This document shows, piece after piece, positions 34,801 through 47,600 of a DNA stretch of 64,000 nt. Origin of the DNA: Liolophura sinensis (lineage: Eukaryota; Mollusca; Polyplacophora; Chitonida; Chitonidae). Every line of letters begins with the position of its first letter. Within the stretch, counting starts at the first letter, position 1. The notes beneath the pieces were generated by a model. It ran no database searches and had not been told where the DNA came from. It worked only from the letters and a program-made list of their open reading frames with translations. The stretch lies in the NCBI RefSeq assembly GCF_032854445.1, contig NC_088295.1, forward strand, positions 36,240,510 through 36,304,509, read 5' to 3'. The translations under genes were made by a program, and so were the position numbers.

Positions 34801-37800
34801 GATATTCCAAATCCCTGTAAAAATTTAAAGATTTATGAAATTAGGTGAGTATTGTTTTCTTTTCATGTTTGAATGTGTAGCATCTTGTTGTTTGTCTTTG
34901 TAAAGGTTTATGTTACTACATGTATACACATCTGTATTTTTCAGGTCCTAGAAGCCCCTGAGCATGTACTAGATGGAAAAACTATAGACCCAAAGAAAGC
35001 TAACCCTAAGAAAAGAGAGCCTAATCTCAAAGTCTTTGTTGGTGGCCTAAACACTGAAACGCCAGAATCAGAAATCCGCAGCCACTTCGAAAAATTTGGG
35101 ACGGTATGGTTAGAGTTTCAAGTTCAATCACCTCACATTTATTGTTTCCCTTCTCTGTTAATAATTTGCTACCTATTTCTGATGACCCCATAATGTTCTC
35201 ATTTTTAAATGACAGCCCAGAAAATTTTTTGACTATAATTCTTCAACCTTTTTCACATGTTTGCATGGCGTTTATTCTGGCATATTTGGAAGTCATTATT
35301 CTGTGTAGATTGATAAAATTATACTTTTGAAGCCCTGATAATGACCAGTCCAACCAATGTAGTTTTGTCTCCAAAATCAAAGTATAAATGTGCATAAATT
35401 GCCATGAAAGTTGCCCTTTCATGAGTGAAAAGGTTTGAAGAATTACAGCAGTTTAAATAGTAAACTATGCTCTTTGACAATAAGCTTTTTGAATATTTTG
35501 ATAAACTGTTACATTCTTTTCCAATTTTCCAATGTTGACCAATATTTAAATTAGATTAAGATTTTGAAAGTATTTTTGAAACAGCAGTTTTTCAGTTTTC
35601 GACAAATCGATCCATAATTTTGGCTGCATCAGGCACAATGAGGCATTTTGCTTGAGGGGTTTTAGTATCCTTATTTAGGAGAGTGCTTGTAAAGGCAACT
35701 CTCACAGTTTTTGTTGGATTTGTTGGAGATGTGCTGTTGGAGTTACATTTCATCACCCTTTTGAAAAATAACCTAGATTTAAAGAGTGGAAATTCAGGTG
35801 AATTCATCTCAAAAAGATTTCAACGCATTTTCATGAAACATGGCATATGTGTTCAGGACAAAATGTAAAAAGCTATTTGGGTTTATTCCATGGAGTACTT
35901 TCCTAGTTCTAGCCATTTGAAAATAGATATTGGTGCCCCAGAGAAGCACCTGATTTCTGGTACTGGTTTGGTGCTGGGTGATTTGTCATCTGCTGAGATC
36001 TCTTGTTACCAGCTGTAATTTGATTTACCTTTTAAAAGAACAAACTTTTACACCTGAAAATGGATACAGACTGGGTTTTATCTGTATGTGTCATATTATT
36101 TTAACATGGTTGTTTATAACAGTTGATTACCCCAAATATAGTGGTTAAGTACTGTACATGCATGTAATGTTACAACAAGCTTTTGTTTTTGTAAGATAGT
36201 TCCTAAGGTGATAATTTTGTATTTCAGATTGTTGATTTAGAATTGCCACTGGATCAGAATGAGAAAAGGAGAGGCTTCTGTTTTGTATCATTTCAATCAG
36301 AGGACGTAGTGAAGAAGGTTGTGGAAAAAAGAATGCAGACAATTGGTGGAAAAGAGGTAAAAGAACTGTACTATGGTACTTGATAATTATGCACTACTGT
36401 GTATTTCTGTTCCCAAAGAGTTAGCTTTAAATAGTTCAGTGTGCACGCTACCTTGTCATCCAAAAGGTCATTATCAATCCATATGCCTTACTCACATGTG
36501 TACCATGTACATCCAATGTATGTGATTCACCAATAACTAAAGAGTAAATTAAAGTAAAATTCAACAAACCTTTGTACCAATAATATATATATATGTGTGT
36601 GTGTGTGCTATGCAGTGTAAATTTAGCTCTCCCTCTTGCCAGTTGGGTTGTCTCACCATTTTGTGGGACTGGCCTTGGAGGTGTAGAAACCATGTAGTTA
36701 CAGTTGACTAACCAGGTATATGTTCCAGCCACCCATGACTCCCATGTGTGAATGGTTTGCGATGACAAATTATGTAGCTTACTTTGCCTTTGTTGGCACC
36801 TAATGATGTTTTTTCTTTTGGCAAAACATGGTTCGACAAGACCTATTTGTAGTGCAAATCTTTCTTGACTCGTACATTTTGTTACATCCGCAGCAGCAAA
36901 CAGTGTACAGGACTTACTGAACTTTTATGAAGCCCAGTGATCTGCTGTTCGAAAGCCAGACCTTTGATAGAGCAGTCTTACATCCATGTAAATGGCACAG
37001 GGCATCTAATGCTAGAAAATGTTTGGAAAAAAGAAAAAAAAGTGTGCCATTTACATGTGTGAAGATGGTACTGTGCATATTATCGTTTGGTGTTGAATTT
37101 TCAGTTTTAGGCTTTGTTGCCATGCATATTCACTCACTGTACATGTTGCCATTACAACCTGATGGTCATTTAGCTTTCAGTTTTACAGTAATCTCTGTCA
37201 GTAAAATATAAAGATCAGAGGGAGCTTGTCATACAATATATTGGGAAGCCATGAGAATTCAAAACATGTTTAATATACATAAACTTTTGTTTCCAACAGG
37301 TTGAAGTTAAAAAGTCTGTTCCTCGTCAAGATTTCCGGCGCGGAGGATACCGCGGTGGGTGGTACGGGGGTTATCCTAGCAGGAGAGGACGAGGACGAGG
37401 TAATGTGTCTTCATAACTCATCTCAACTCAGTTATGATAATGTAGTAGTAATGTATTTATTTATTTATTTGATTGGTGTTTTACGCCGTACTCAAGAGTA
37501 TTTCACTTATACAATGGGGGCCAGCGTTATGGTGGGTGGAAACCGGGCAGACCCCAGAGGAAACCTATGACCATCTGCAGGCTGCTGGCAGACCTTCCCA
37601 TGTGTGGCGGGAGAGAAATCCAGCATGAGCTGCACTTGAACTCATGGCGACTGCATTGGTGAGAGGCTTCTGGGTCACTACACTGCGCTAGCGTGCTAAC
37701 AGACTGAGCCACGGAGGCCCCAAGTAGTATTGTAGTAATGTTTGTTAAGGTACACTGCATACCGGTCTCATATCTGTCATGGAACAGATTTGACTTTCTG

Positions 37801-38160
37801 CTGGTGTTTTATGTGTGAGAAGATTATGCAAAGTTTTCCTGCCTGAGAAAATTTTAACATTAGCAATTTATTCAGTAGTAATTCAACATGAATGTTCACA
37901 ATTTGGGATTATACATTGTGATTGCAGTAAGTCTCTATGGAGAAAATTTATTTTTGCTGTTGGCAGGTTGGAACCAAGGGTATGGTTATGGATATGGAAA
38001 CTATAACCAAGGCTATGGTGGTTACAATCACAATTATGGCAGCTACAACCAAGGCTATGGTGGTTATGACAATTACTATGGCTACAACCATCCGTATAAC
38101 AGTGGTGGCTGGGGAGGGAGTTACGACCAAGGCTACAGCAGCTATGGAAATTATGGCTAG
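28812..38160 (+). CDS. hnRNP A/B-D-like RNA-binding protein, paralogue A (diverged, exon-1 frame break)
   Basis: Coding exons: 28812-28988, 32081-32121, 32398-32525, 34945-35103, 36228-36356, 37300-37399, 37967-38160. Exons 2-7 join in frame. RRM1 has RNP2 KIFVGGL and RNP1 [11 protein letters not shown]2 has RNP2 KVFVGGL and RNP1 RGFCFVSF, linked by [15 protein letters not shown]. An RGG part ([12 protein letters not shown]) and a GYGGYN-type tail follow, ending SSYGNYG. Such proteins bind AU-rich and other RNA in nucleus and cytoplasm. Oddities: from ATG 28812 the frame meets TGA after 20 codons ([16 protein letters not shown]...), while the acidic continuation matching B and C ([10 protein letters not shown]...[10 protein letters not shown]) lies in another frame that has no ATG. 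The two last exons of B and C, with the PY signal, are absent. Either an indel or assembly error, an unusual start, or early pseudogenisation. Confidence 0.85.
29128..29140 (+). repeat. Poly(C) run
   Basis: Thirteen consecutive C in intron 1 of hnRNP A. Similar runs occur at 3454-3467 and 55361-55380. Confidence 0.9.
29761..29876 (+). repeat. SINE tail in intron 1 of hnRNP A
   Basis: GTGGGTTTTCCCCGGGCTGT, TTTCCTCCCACCGTAATGCT, GTATAAGTGAATTATTCTTG, then an AATGAATAAATAAAT tail: a truncated copy of the main family in the sense orientation of the host gene. Confidence 0.88.
31205..31410 (+). repeat. Second SINE family, 3' part, intron 1 of hnRNP A
   Basis: It contains CAGTATAATGGCTTGGGTGG, CACTGAAGCAGCACTAGATA, TCCTTCCTGCAATAAGGAGG and ends CCCTAGCACTCACTCACTCA. 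It is the inverse of the copy at 42884-43236, which has the tRNA-like head. The head half is missing here. Confidence 0.8.
34060..34300 (+). repeat. Dispersed intronic repeat, copy 1
   Basis: It shares AGCCAGTCCAACCAATGTAG-like, TTGTCTCCAAAA, ATGTGCATAAATT and GAAAGTTG..CTTTCA with a second copy at 35210-35455 in the next intron of the same gene. The copies are clearly diverged. The family is unknown. Confidence 0.75.
35210..35455 (+). repeat. Dispersed intronic repeat, copy 2
   Basis: Similar over about 230 bp to 34060-34300 (ACCAGTCCAACCAATGTAGT, ATGTGCATAAATTGCCATGA). Same orientation, so either two insertions or one duplicated with surrounding intron. Confidence 0.75.
37450..37718 (-). 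repeat. SINE, full-length inverted copy in intron 6 of hnRNP A
   Basis: It runs from TTTATTTATTTATTTGATTG (tail complement) through GTATTTCACTTATACAAT and CAGCGTTATGGTGGGTGG to a complete tRNA-like head whose complement ends near CTAACAGACTGAGCCACGGA. This is the most complete minus-strand copy, antisense to the host gene. Confidence 0.9.
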
Positions 38161-38355
38161 TGCAGCTGTCCGGCAGTATCGAGCCAGTATGTCAATGACA
38201 TGAACATCATTGCGAAGGATGCCAACTAAGCTCTTACCCTTTCTGTGTATATTTGTTTTGGATCTGCTCTAAGACTTATTGGTTTTCATCTGGCTTTGGA
38301 TTTATAGATAGTAGAGTCCATGGCCATGCCTCATGCTGACTCACCAGAAATCTGT

Positions 38356-38361
38356 AATAAA
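38356..38361 (+). terminator. Proximal poly(A) signal candidate, hnRNP A
   Basis: AATAAA about 196 bp after the stop codon. It would give a short 3' UTR. Confidence 0.45.
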
Positions 38362-41300
38362 GTGCAGACCGTTATTCTGAAAGAAATGCCTATTTTGTAG
38401 TATTTACGCAAACCATTATGTTATGCATAATAACAGCTCGTAGTGGGCATTTCTGGTAGGGATTTCAAAAGTTGTATAGAACATTGGGCCAACTCTTGAG
38501 AAAAGACCTCTGACTAACCAGACTGCTGATGTTTTACTTCGTGCTGTGTTTTAAACTTGTTGTCCCTTTGTTTTAAATCTTGCACCATTGTTTTCTCTTT
38601 CTTATACTGATATTTTGACCCTTTTTCTGTCTATGGACCATTTGATAAAGTATGGTTGCATTCCGTTGATCATAACATTATGTTCAGAGTAAGTCTTGTT
38701 GGTTTCTTTCTATTCTCAAACAAAAGAAAGAAGGGTTCTTAAAGCAGTTGGGGCCATTGAAACTGACATTGGTATCCTGTTTTTGGAAATTTAGGAAAAG
38801 TCACTTGTATGTCTTAAAGTTTGCAGCAGAAAGTTAAATAACTTTAAAGGATACATTGTTATTAATTGCTCCAAACTTCAGTTATTCTTGAATACCCTGT
38901 TACTATTTGACAGTTTTTTTATAGGTTAAGTATGGTAATCTTGGGAATTTTGCATATATTGTTTTTGACAGATTACGTCAGTAGACTAAAGAACACATAT
39001 CGGGATTGATTTTTGACATTGTTTGCTATAACCAACAATATTTTGCTTATTTTTGCTTCCTTTTTTCAACCCAATTGTCCACATGTAAACCAGATTATAA
39101 CTAAGTAAATTTATGTTTGGCTGGGTGCCCTGTTCCATTTATGGATGGTAACATTGGACCCACTTCCATGTGCTGAGATGTGCAAAGGACATTTTAGGCG
39201 AGCAATGTTGGTATGCCTGTTTGTGTCCTGTTCACATTGTAACGACTCGGGTCAAAGTCAGAAAAGAAATGTAACGTTATGGTGTTAAAAAGCGAAACAC
39301 ATTTAAGTAGTAAAAATGACTACATTTTCTCTTGTCTCCAAATACAAGCACATCGATAAATTTTTGTAATGTCTCACCAAGTAACCCACCAATAATGAAA
39401 CTTTGGTCTTTTACATTTCGTTGTGAACCTTTCCTTCTGAGGAAGTCGGGCAGTAATGGGTCAGAATGGTCAACACAGGCCTTTCATTGTAAATGCATGT
39501 GGAATGCAAAAGCTTTTAATGGATACGAGGATTTCTGTGGAGGAATGCTATAAAATCTCTACAAAGCTAGACCAGTGCATATGATAGTTATCCCTCCATG
39601 GGTTACAAGCAATGAATATTCATAAGTTTGGACATGCTGTATATGATTTATTAGGTGTACTAATGTCAAGAACTGTACTTATATAAAGTGGCTTAGGTAT
39701 GACTTCAGATAGTTAAAGGCCATGTCACGAAAGCATTTCAGCACTTGCTCATGAATATACATTATACAGTCTTGACGATGTTGCAACTCATTCTGAATTA
39801 AGTCATTCCATATGGGAAGGAAATGAATGGTCATGTGATACCACACTCTATATAATGCCATACTAAGCTAGACAGTGCAAATGTGGGACAAATACTGGTT
39901 CAGTACTGTTTATGTACTCGTATTTACTTTTTGTTTCAAAAGCTTACATCAGCTTGCTGTTCATTAATTTCTTTTCTTCTCTTTCATTTCTTTGCTGTAG
40001 GATAGTGTATGCTAAATCATAATGGGAATGCTCCAAGGGTGAACTAGGTCAAACTGGTCTGGAGTAAAACGTCCACATTCACTTGTTTTATTCTGTCTCG
40101 TTTTGCATGGTTTATTTATCTATTGATATGCAATTTGTTGAATGTATTTCCATATTGTTCTATATTCTATACACATATATATATATATATATTATAACCA
40201 AAAGTATATATATACATACACACATATACCTATATATTTATATGGCATACTGTAAAATATGCTTGCCTCTACTATAAGGAACTGGCTTTATATCAAAACT
40301 GGCCTTTCAGCTGTATAAAATATGAACACAGTTCCAGTGACTGAAAACAGTTTCGAGTGTTTTGTATATATATTTCCCACAAGCTTGTTGTTGCTCTGGA
40401 AAAGGTAGATTGATAGTTAACCCATGGCAGGTCTCCCTTCCTTGTTTCACAAAGCAGTCAAGGTATGTTCTCTAAAACTGCCAGGGGCCACTTGCACAAA
40501 ACCTCTCTAAGTGAGCTTTCTTGTAACGTTATTTGTAAATGACATCTATGTTATAGCTTAATAAGACATGATTTATAAAACAACTTTCGAAAACTTGACT
40601 TTTAAAGGTTGTTAAAGTGGGTCCAAGACTACATGTTTCAGACATTTGATAGTTATGCTACGTAGTTACATTATGGTAGTTACAATCAGTTTAGCATAAC
40701 ATCACTTGTGGAATAGAGCCCATATCACTTACCAACAGACTGTGATGTCAGTAAGAATATTGAGGATGTGTTCCATCCTAAGGTTCTAATCTGATAACAG
40801 TTTTGGCAACCCGATAGCGAGTGACAATGACAGGTGAAATTTTGTTACTTAACATACGAAAACATGAGAGAAAACATTCAAAATATTAACTTTGACATTT
40901 TAGATTTTGAAAATTTACTGAAACTTTATCTAGTGACGAATACCAACAACCATACTTTTTGCCTTGTGATCAGGCTACATATTTGGAAGAGAAAAGCTAA
41001 AGGTTCAAAATTCTGTTGGCAATGGAGTGACTAGTCTGGTTTCCAGAGTAATTATTCAACTTGTCATGTTGTCAGTAAGGGTAATATTGATGTTCTTAAA
41101 AAGGTGTGACATAAAAGTGTACAATGTTAATAAGTTCTGAAGGTTTGAGTGTGTTGATGAAACACCAGTGTTTTGGAAGTCACATAGGCCCACTTTACTG
41201 TGTGTGAAATCCCACTTTCTTTGATAGCTGGTGCTGACTGTATTAGACTTTTTATCATATGTTGATTGCTCTGAACAGTGTGCCTTGTTAACATTCAATT

Positions 41301-42406
41301 CCCGTCTCAACAATCCACTCTTGATATTATCGATCGAGAATCCTGTATATTGAGTGGATGGTCCGGTCATTGGAGTGTGTTAAGCCACAGTTGTAAATAG
41401 CCCACAATTAGTGCAGACAAAATTAAACAGTGTATTTTTTCTGTTATATGTCTAATTTCAGTATCGGTATCTATTTCTTTTCTTTCTTTTTTTTTTTGTC
41501 CTTCCTGTCATTATTAACATTGGGAACGTGGCGTAATGTGGTTAACTGTTGTAATGATTTTCAAGAAAGTTGAACATCATGCATGATAATTTGACAGGAG
41601 AATGAAACTGAAATTGACCACAAGTTTGGCTACGCTCTCATTTTTGATTCTCTTAGTTTGGTACATATGTAATAAATGTATTTATCAGTTGCTGATATGT
41701 GCTCCATGTTCTTAAAATGTTCAACCAAATAATAGCCTTTGTGTAGAATAGATTCTGCAATGGAGTATCACTGCCGCAAAAGGAAATTTCTAGAGGGTTT
41801 GCCAGAGTTTTCCTATTTTTTTGTGTGCGTTGTATGTTTGAAAATTGGGAGACTATGTTACATTTCCAGAAATTTGTTGGTAAGCTTTCTCTTAAATCTT
41901 GTCTCAATCCAAGTGTTTGAATCCAGACAAGATCATTTACAAAAGTAGTTATACAAAAATATATCCTTAAATTTCAGTGAAAATTAGTCAAGATGTCCAC
42001 CAGTGGTCGTTCTGTTTTTGTCAGGAACTCTGCTAAAAGCTGTGACCTGTATAATGCTGTTATTAAAACTTCACAGAAGTGGATGCCATACAGTTGCCAT
42101 ATAGAGGGAGTATAAGATCAAGAACAACATCTGCACATGTTCGTGTATAGGCTTATCTATCTCACAGGTAGATCTCAATAATTTATTGGTTAATACCAGT
42201 GAATTACACTTACATTTTTGGGTACCATCACCTATGCATTGATTTATTGAATATTAGCAGGTTCGTGGTTTTGTTGGGATCAGTCCAGTTACTTTGATTT
42301 CATTGTACATGGCCCATCTCATTTGTAACCTTTACTGTTCATCTTAGTTTGAACTTTTCAGTTCAGCTTTTAGGTTGCAATCATGTATTACCTTATGTAC
42401 AAGGTA

Positions 42407-42412
42407 AATAAA
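42407..42412 (+). terminator. Distal poly(A) signal, hnRNP A
   Basis: AATAAA in the context ATGTACAAGGTAAATAAA, then CATTTTAC. Paralogue C has ATGTACTTTGTAAAAATTAA and CATTTTAC; paralogue B has ATGTACTTTGTACGCAAATA. The shared TGTA-rich lead and position indicate homologous 3' ends. Confidence 0.6.
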
Positions 42413-42430
42413 AACATTTTACAAAAATTT

Positions 42431-44528
42431 GAACTGGTTTTGTATTATTGTATTATATGTACATGTACTACTTTTTGACTCTTGTCATTCTTAGTCTGTA
42501 TGTTGAATGGGAAAGATGAGCATTTTCTTATCTGTCAGTGGTGTATTTCAGACACTGTATTCTCTTCCATCCATAAAACAGATTGCCATTGTCTGAAGTG
42601 TAAGAAAGCTAAAATATTTAGTTAAGCTCATCAGATGGGCACTCACTTTATTTCTTGATGTATTTTTGGAGTGTTAAAGGGATTCAAAATTTTAATTTCT
42701 ATGGTATACCTCATGAACCATATAACTGTCTTTTAGGTACGCTGTCATCAAAAGAAATTTTCCCTGCTCCCAACACAGCCTTTAATGTTGGATTAGCTCT
42801 CATTATGGAAAAGAAAAAGATTACTTGAACCACGTTCATGAAAATATCACCTGTTGGTGAATAAAACAAAGGTGATTTTGCATTAGAGTGAGTGAGTGTT
42901 GGGGCTTTAACGTCTACTCAACAATTTTTCAGTCATATGATGAAGCAATCGAGTGCATGTAATGTGCCTCCTTGTTGCAGGATGGATTTCCACCACTCTT
43001 ATCTAGTGCTGCTTCACTTAGATGCCTTACCAAAGGTAAGAAATCCGCCCCTCCCAAGCCATTATACTGATATGGGTCAACCAGTCGTTACACCATACCC
43101 TTAACGCTGAACGCCATGCGAGGAAGTTACAACTTCCTCTTTCATGGTCTTAGGTGTGACTCGACCCAGGATTGACACTGGATCTACTGCCTCCCGAAGT
43201 GGATGCTCTACCAACTGTGCTATTAAGTCCGGTCTCTTGCGTTAGAGTACTTGCTAAAGGTAGGATGGTCCATAAACCTCACCTTACTGCTCTTAAGTAA
43301 AAAAAAAAGTATTAAAAAATTAATTAGTAAACATGGTTTTAGAAACTGTTTCCCTGTACTCATCTTTCTCCATATGTTCACTTCACTTTTACATAATCTT
43401 TTCCTTGAAGTGAACAGTTCTTCAATAGCTCTTTGACTCCATTCAGACAAACTCAGTAATCTGTCCAATGCTGTCCAACACATTTTCCAAGTAGATGACC
43501 TGGTCACTGATGGAGTAAGCAAAATTAATTTTAATTAGCAATTGCTTATTGAACTGCAGCCTTGAATCCAGTTTGGTGTGTACCAGCTGAGTTGCAGTTG
43601 TGAATGTAACCCACTGATCACAGTTGAGATCCCCAGCTAGTAAGCCTTGTCGCAGTTTCCTCAACTCTCTTGAATAAACTGAAACATTCTGACTAAGAAG
43701 ATCAAATTTATGTTACTGGTCGTTAGCAATTACCTGTTCTGCTGCACTTCAAATCCAGGTTTATTTATATCAGTTGAGTTCCAGTAGTTTAATCCACTGG
43801 TTTCTGGGCCATTTCCTTTTTTAAATCAAATGCTCTGAATGTAATGATCAAAGAAAATAATTGTTATTTTTTCATTCATAAAATGGCAGTAGTTCAGTCT
43901 ACTGATCACTGGACCATTTCCGTTCTTACCGCGATACCGGTACTGATGAGGAACTTATGCCAGGAATGTTATGTCTAGTGCTTAACGTCCTGTAGCTTTT
44001 TCTGTCAAATTCGTGTACATCAAACCAGTGAGAGTGTTTGTGGGGGTCAGATTTGGGGGATATGTTGAAACCCTTTTTAAAATGTTTTACACTGGAAGCA
44101 AGAACTACGTTTGAAAAAAAATTTACCATTTTTTAAACATTCCATTTCTTAAAACTTGACAAACTGCCCAACTTTGAAAAAAAAATGATTTTATTCAGCA
44201 GGATTATTTTAAAAAAATCGTCAACTTTTATTTCAAAAGTAGAAATTAATTCAAACACCATTATCTTCAACTGTAATATGTTTATTTAACTTAAAATAAA
44301 TATTTCAAAATTGGTTCCTTTACAGACGAATTTGTCAGATGTATTCTTGTCTGATTGGTGACTAGGAGAATGTAGGGCCATCTGGAAGTACTGCTTGTAT
44401 TCTTTAGCATTACATTTTAATCTACAACCGATTTCTTAGACGCCATTCATAATGTGTTTGAGTTGGGGGCATGAATGGTGTCTGTGGGAACCCCGCTAAT
44501 CACCCGCCACCCAATTATTCATAACGCA
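42431..44528. other. Intergenic DNA between hnRNP A and B
   Basis: Only the SINE at 42884-43236 is recognised. No coding exon was seen on either strand. Confidence 0.6.
42884..43236 (-). repeat. Second SINE family, near full-length inverted copy
   Basis: The plus strand begins GAGTGAGTGAGTGTTGGGGC, then AACAATTTTTCAGTCATATG, TGCCTCCTTGTTGCAGGATG, CAACCAGTCGTTACACCATA. On the minus strand the 5' head is tRNA-like: AGCACAGTTGGTAGAGC (box A) and GGGTCGAGTCA (box B). I know this family type from mollusc genomes; exact name not assigned. Confidence 0.85.
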
Positions 44529-44542
44529 GCGCCCCCTTGCGG
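44529..44542 (+). promoter_or_regulatory. CTCF-like motif upstream of hnRNP B
   Basis: GCGCCCCCTTGCGG; complement CCGCAAGGGGGCGC contains the AGGGGGCGC core of CTCF sites. It lies 84 bp before the ATG, in the same setting as the motifs of paralogues A and C. Confidence 0.5.
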
Positions 44543-44612
44543 TAGGGAAAGACTTCACGCGCCTTCATCCTTTATTCCGCATAAATTTCCGAAGAAAGAG
44601 GTCGACAACAAA

Positions 44613-47600
44613 ATGGCTGAGGAACAGGAATACTACGAGGCTGCCCAGGGGGACGAAAACGGGCAAGGTTTCCAGCAAGACACGTATGGAACTGAGGATG
44701 GAGGTTCAGGGTATACTGGTGGAGCGGGAGATCAACAAGAGACCGGCGTTGAAGGGACAGAAGGCGGCGCAGCGAATGAAGAAGACGATGATGATGATAG
44801 GTAGATATGCCGACATGGCTGCATGGGGTGCATGGTTGTCGAGTACGTGCGTGTGTTGATTGAGAAATACATCATTGGTCTCCCGTGAATTATGATATTT
44901 ACATTCCTGTAATATCGCAAACTTCTCGGTAATGGCTCTCTAACAGTAACTCTCTACATGCAGCTTTATTTACCTGTATTTATTCTTTTTTACTTTTGAC
45001 TAGAGTCTCGCTTTCAAAGGTTTGCTTTGAGAGCGTTATAATTTCCGCGCGAGTGTGTATGATTTCTTTTAGCGTTTACAATATAACACAAATCAAATGT
45101 GATCGGAAGGTACAATTGACTTGACAATGGTTTAGAATGAAGGCAGGTTTGGTTGAAGAGTTAAAAAAGAATTTACAGAGCCGACGAAGCCACACATTAT
45201 GTCGTGATATTTTCACTATTCATGCTGAATTTCATTAACATAGCACAGTTGGTGTAGTTCAAGGCTTTTTCTGTTGAAATCTGAGTTCTAACCTCATGAC
45301 CTAACATGGGCAGCTGTAAAGACTAGGTTTATCCTTTTGTTCGTCAATGAGCCCCATGTCAGATGCTCCCTGTGAAAAGCTGGCTCTTCAGTGAAATGAT
45401 GTCAACCTACCTCCATGTGATAACAACCTTAATAACAATTAACAATTGAAATGGGGGAGAAGTGCAACCAGAGTAGCTTTCCAGTGCCCACATGTGGGGC
45501 TTTTGCAGGTTTCCTGTGAGTTTCCGCTCAGTGGCTGGCACTCCCTCGTATATCAAAAGTTGGGGGAATAGCGTAGCCATATGCAAAAGGTGGTGTGTCG
45601 ATTTTTTCATCTTAGAATGCCAACACCATTGTGCACCTGTACCGTGAACCTCTGTGCTGTTCATAGTTTTGCAGTGGACATACATGTGCCTGTTCTAAGC
45701 CATTTATCACCACACTCTTTGGTCAAGCGACTGAGTATTGGAGGTGAAAATAAAAGCAGTTTAGCCCAGGTGAGATAGGCTTTGAAGAAAAAAATATAAC
45801 TTAAAACTTCAGGAATCAGGATTACATTCATTTAGCTTAATGTTAGTTATCTTTGTCACCTTGTGCTCCTTGCAGTAATGAGGCTATATTTTTGACCATT
45901 CAGCTCACCTCATGCACAAAGTTGTATCTTGTTCTCTGGGTTATTATAACAACAGTAGCACCAGTACAGCTTTAAGCTATGTTCCCAGAGGGTAGGTTGA
46001 AAAAAAAAATTAATATATTGGTCATAAAAATTTGCCTATACATTTTTAGAAGCAAAAAAGATCACAAAATATTACTTTCAGTTCTGAAGCTTTCAATATT
46101 GCAGTGGGATATAATCTTACCCTCAAACAAATCTCAAAACACATTTCTAAGACCAAATGATGCACCTCTTTGAATCAAGCAAATGTGAAAGTTTGTCATA
46201 AATGAAATTTTGGATCAAATAGATTTATGGAATGGTGTTAATAAGAAACTTCTGTGGCTGTGTTGAAAGAGGTCTGCTCCTTGTCATATGGTGGCCTTAT
46301 GTGAATGACAATTGTTACATCAGAAATTATTCTTCTGATTAGCGTTAACATAAAGCTGACTATTTTTCTTGCCACAGAAAACTCTTCGTTGGAGGATTGA
46401 GCTGGGAAACATCGGCCCGTATGTAACCTTTTTGGTTTTTCCAAATAATAAATTTTACATGTGCTAAGCTGTGATGACACCTTTTTTGACTTTCTGTTGT
46501 ACTGTTTTAGAACTACTTGCTATAAACTTGCCAGTCCCATTGTTGTTAGTAAATATTGTCTAGTGTGAAGATTTAACACAGTGATATGTATAAGTATATA
46601 AGTATAATATCCATGTAACCACTGTCTGAATTACTGAACCAGAATTGTAACTCAGTGACTTGTTTATGATCTTTTAAATGTTTGAAATTTTTCTTTTTAT
46701 TCCATCAGAGGAATTAAAAAACTACTTCAGTAAATTTGGAGAAATAACCAGCTGCACACTCAAGACAGACCAGATGACAGGCAGATCAAGAGGCTTTGGT
46801 TTTGTTGTTTTTAAGGACACAGCTTGTGTCGATAAGGTAAGATATACATTTTCAACTTTTTCTCATCACAATACATTTCCAGTGTTTTTGTGTATGTTTT
46901 AATAATTATTCGGCCTGTGTTGCATGCAAAAACACAATATCCCACCCACTTAAATGAGACAATCACAACTAGATTGGCCCAAGTAGTTCACCCAAGTTGA
47001 CCTAAGGTTGCTGGCCATCCTGAGCATGTGATATCTTGACAGGCTTTGCCGAATATACAGTAAATAAAAGGAATAGTCTGCTTGGAAGTAGATGATTTTA
47101 TTAGTCACATGTTCATGTAACCAATCAGCACAAACAATTGGTCTGTTTTTCATGTCATAGTGAAACCGAATGATGGGTTATTCAGGGTTCAGAACCCATA
47201 ACTGATTTTTTGGTTATGTCAACCACCCAAATTTCATGGCCTGTTATTTATGTGTTTTTCTGTTTTGGCCCTGCAGGTTCTCGAGGCAGGCCAACACAAA
47301 CTCCACGGTAGAAACATTGATCCAAAGAAAGCCAATCCCAAGAAGAGAGAGCCTAACTTGAAAGTGTTTGTGGGAGGATTGAATCCAGAAACACCAGAGG
47401 AACAAATCCGGGATTACTTTCAGAAGTTTGGAAAGGTAAAATGGGCAGTAGTGACCTACATTGGCAGGTGTATTGCAAGCATAAAACCTAAATGACAGCG
47501 CTACACGGTAGAAAAACATTCTATGGCTTTTCATACAAGGCATTATACGTACCAAAAAAAGATTTTAGATATTTATTGAAATATAAATATCTAAAATATC

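Larger units (their letters stand above)
38161..42430 (+). other. Probable long 3' UTR of hnRNP A
   Basis: No coding exon is seen after the stop at 38158-38160. The far end at about 42407-42430 matches the 3' ends of paralogues B and C (see the poly(A) entries), so the transcript may extend about 4.2 kb. A nearer signal at 38356 could give a short form. An intron within this stretch cannot be excluded. Confidence 0.5.
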
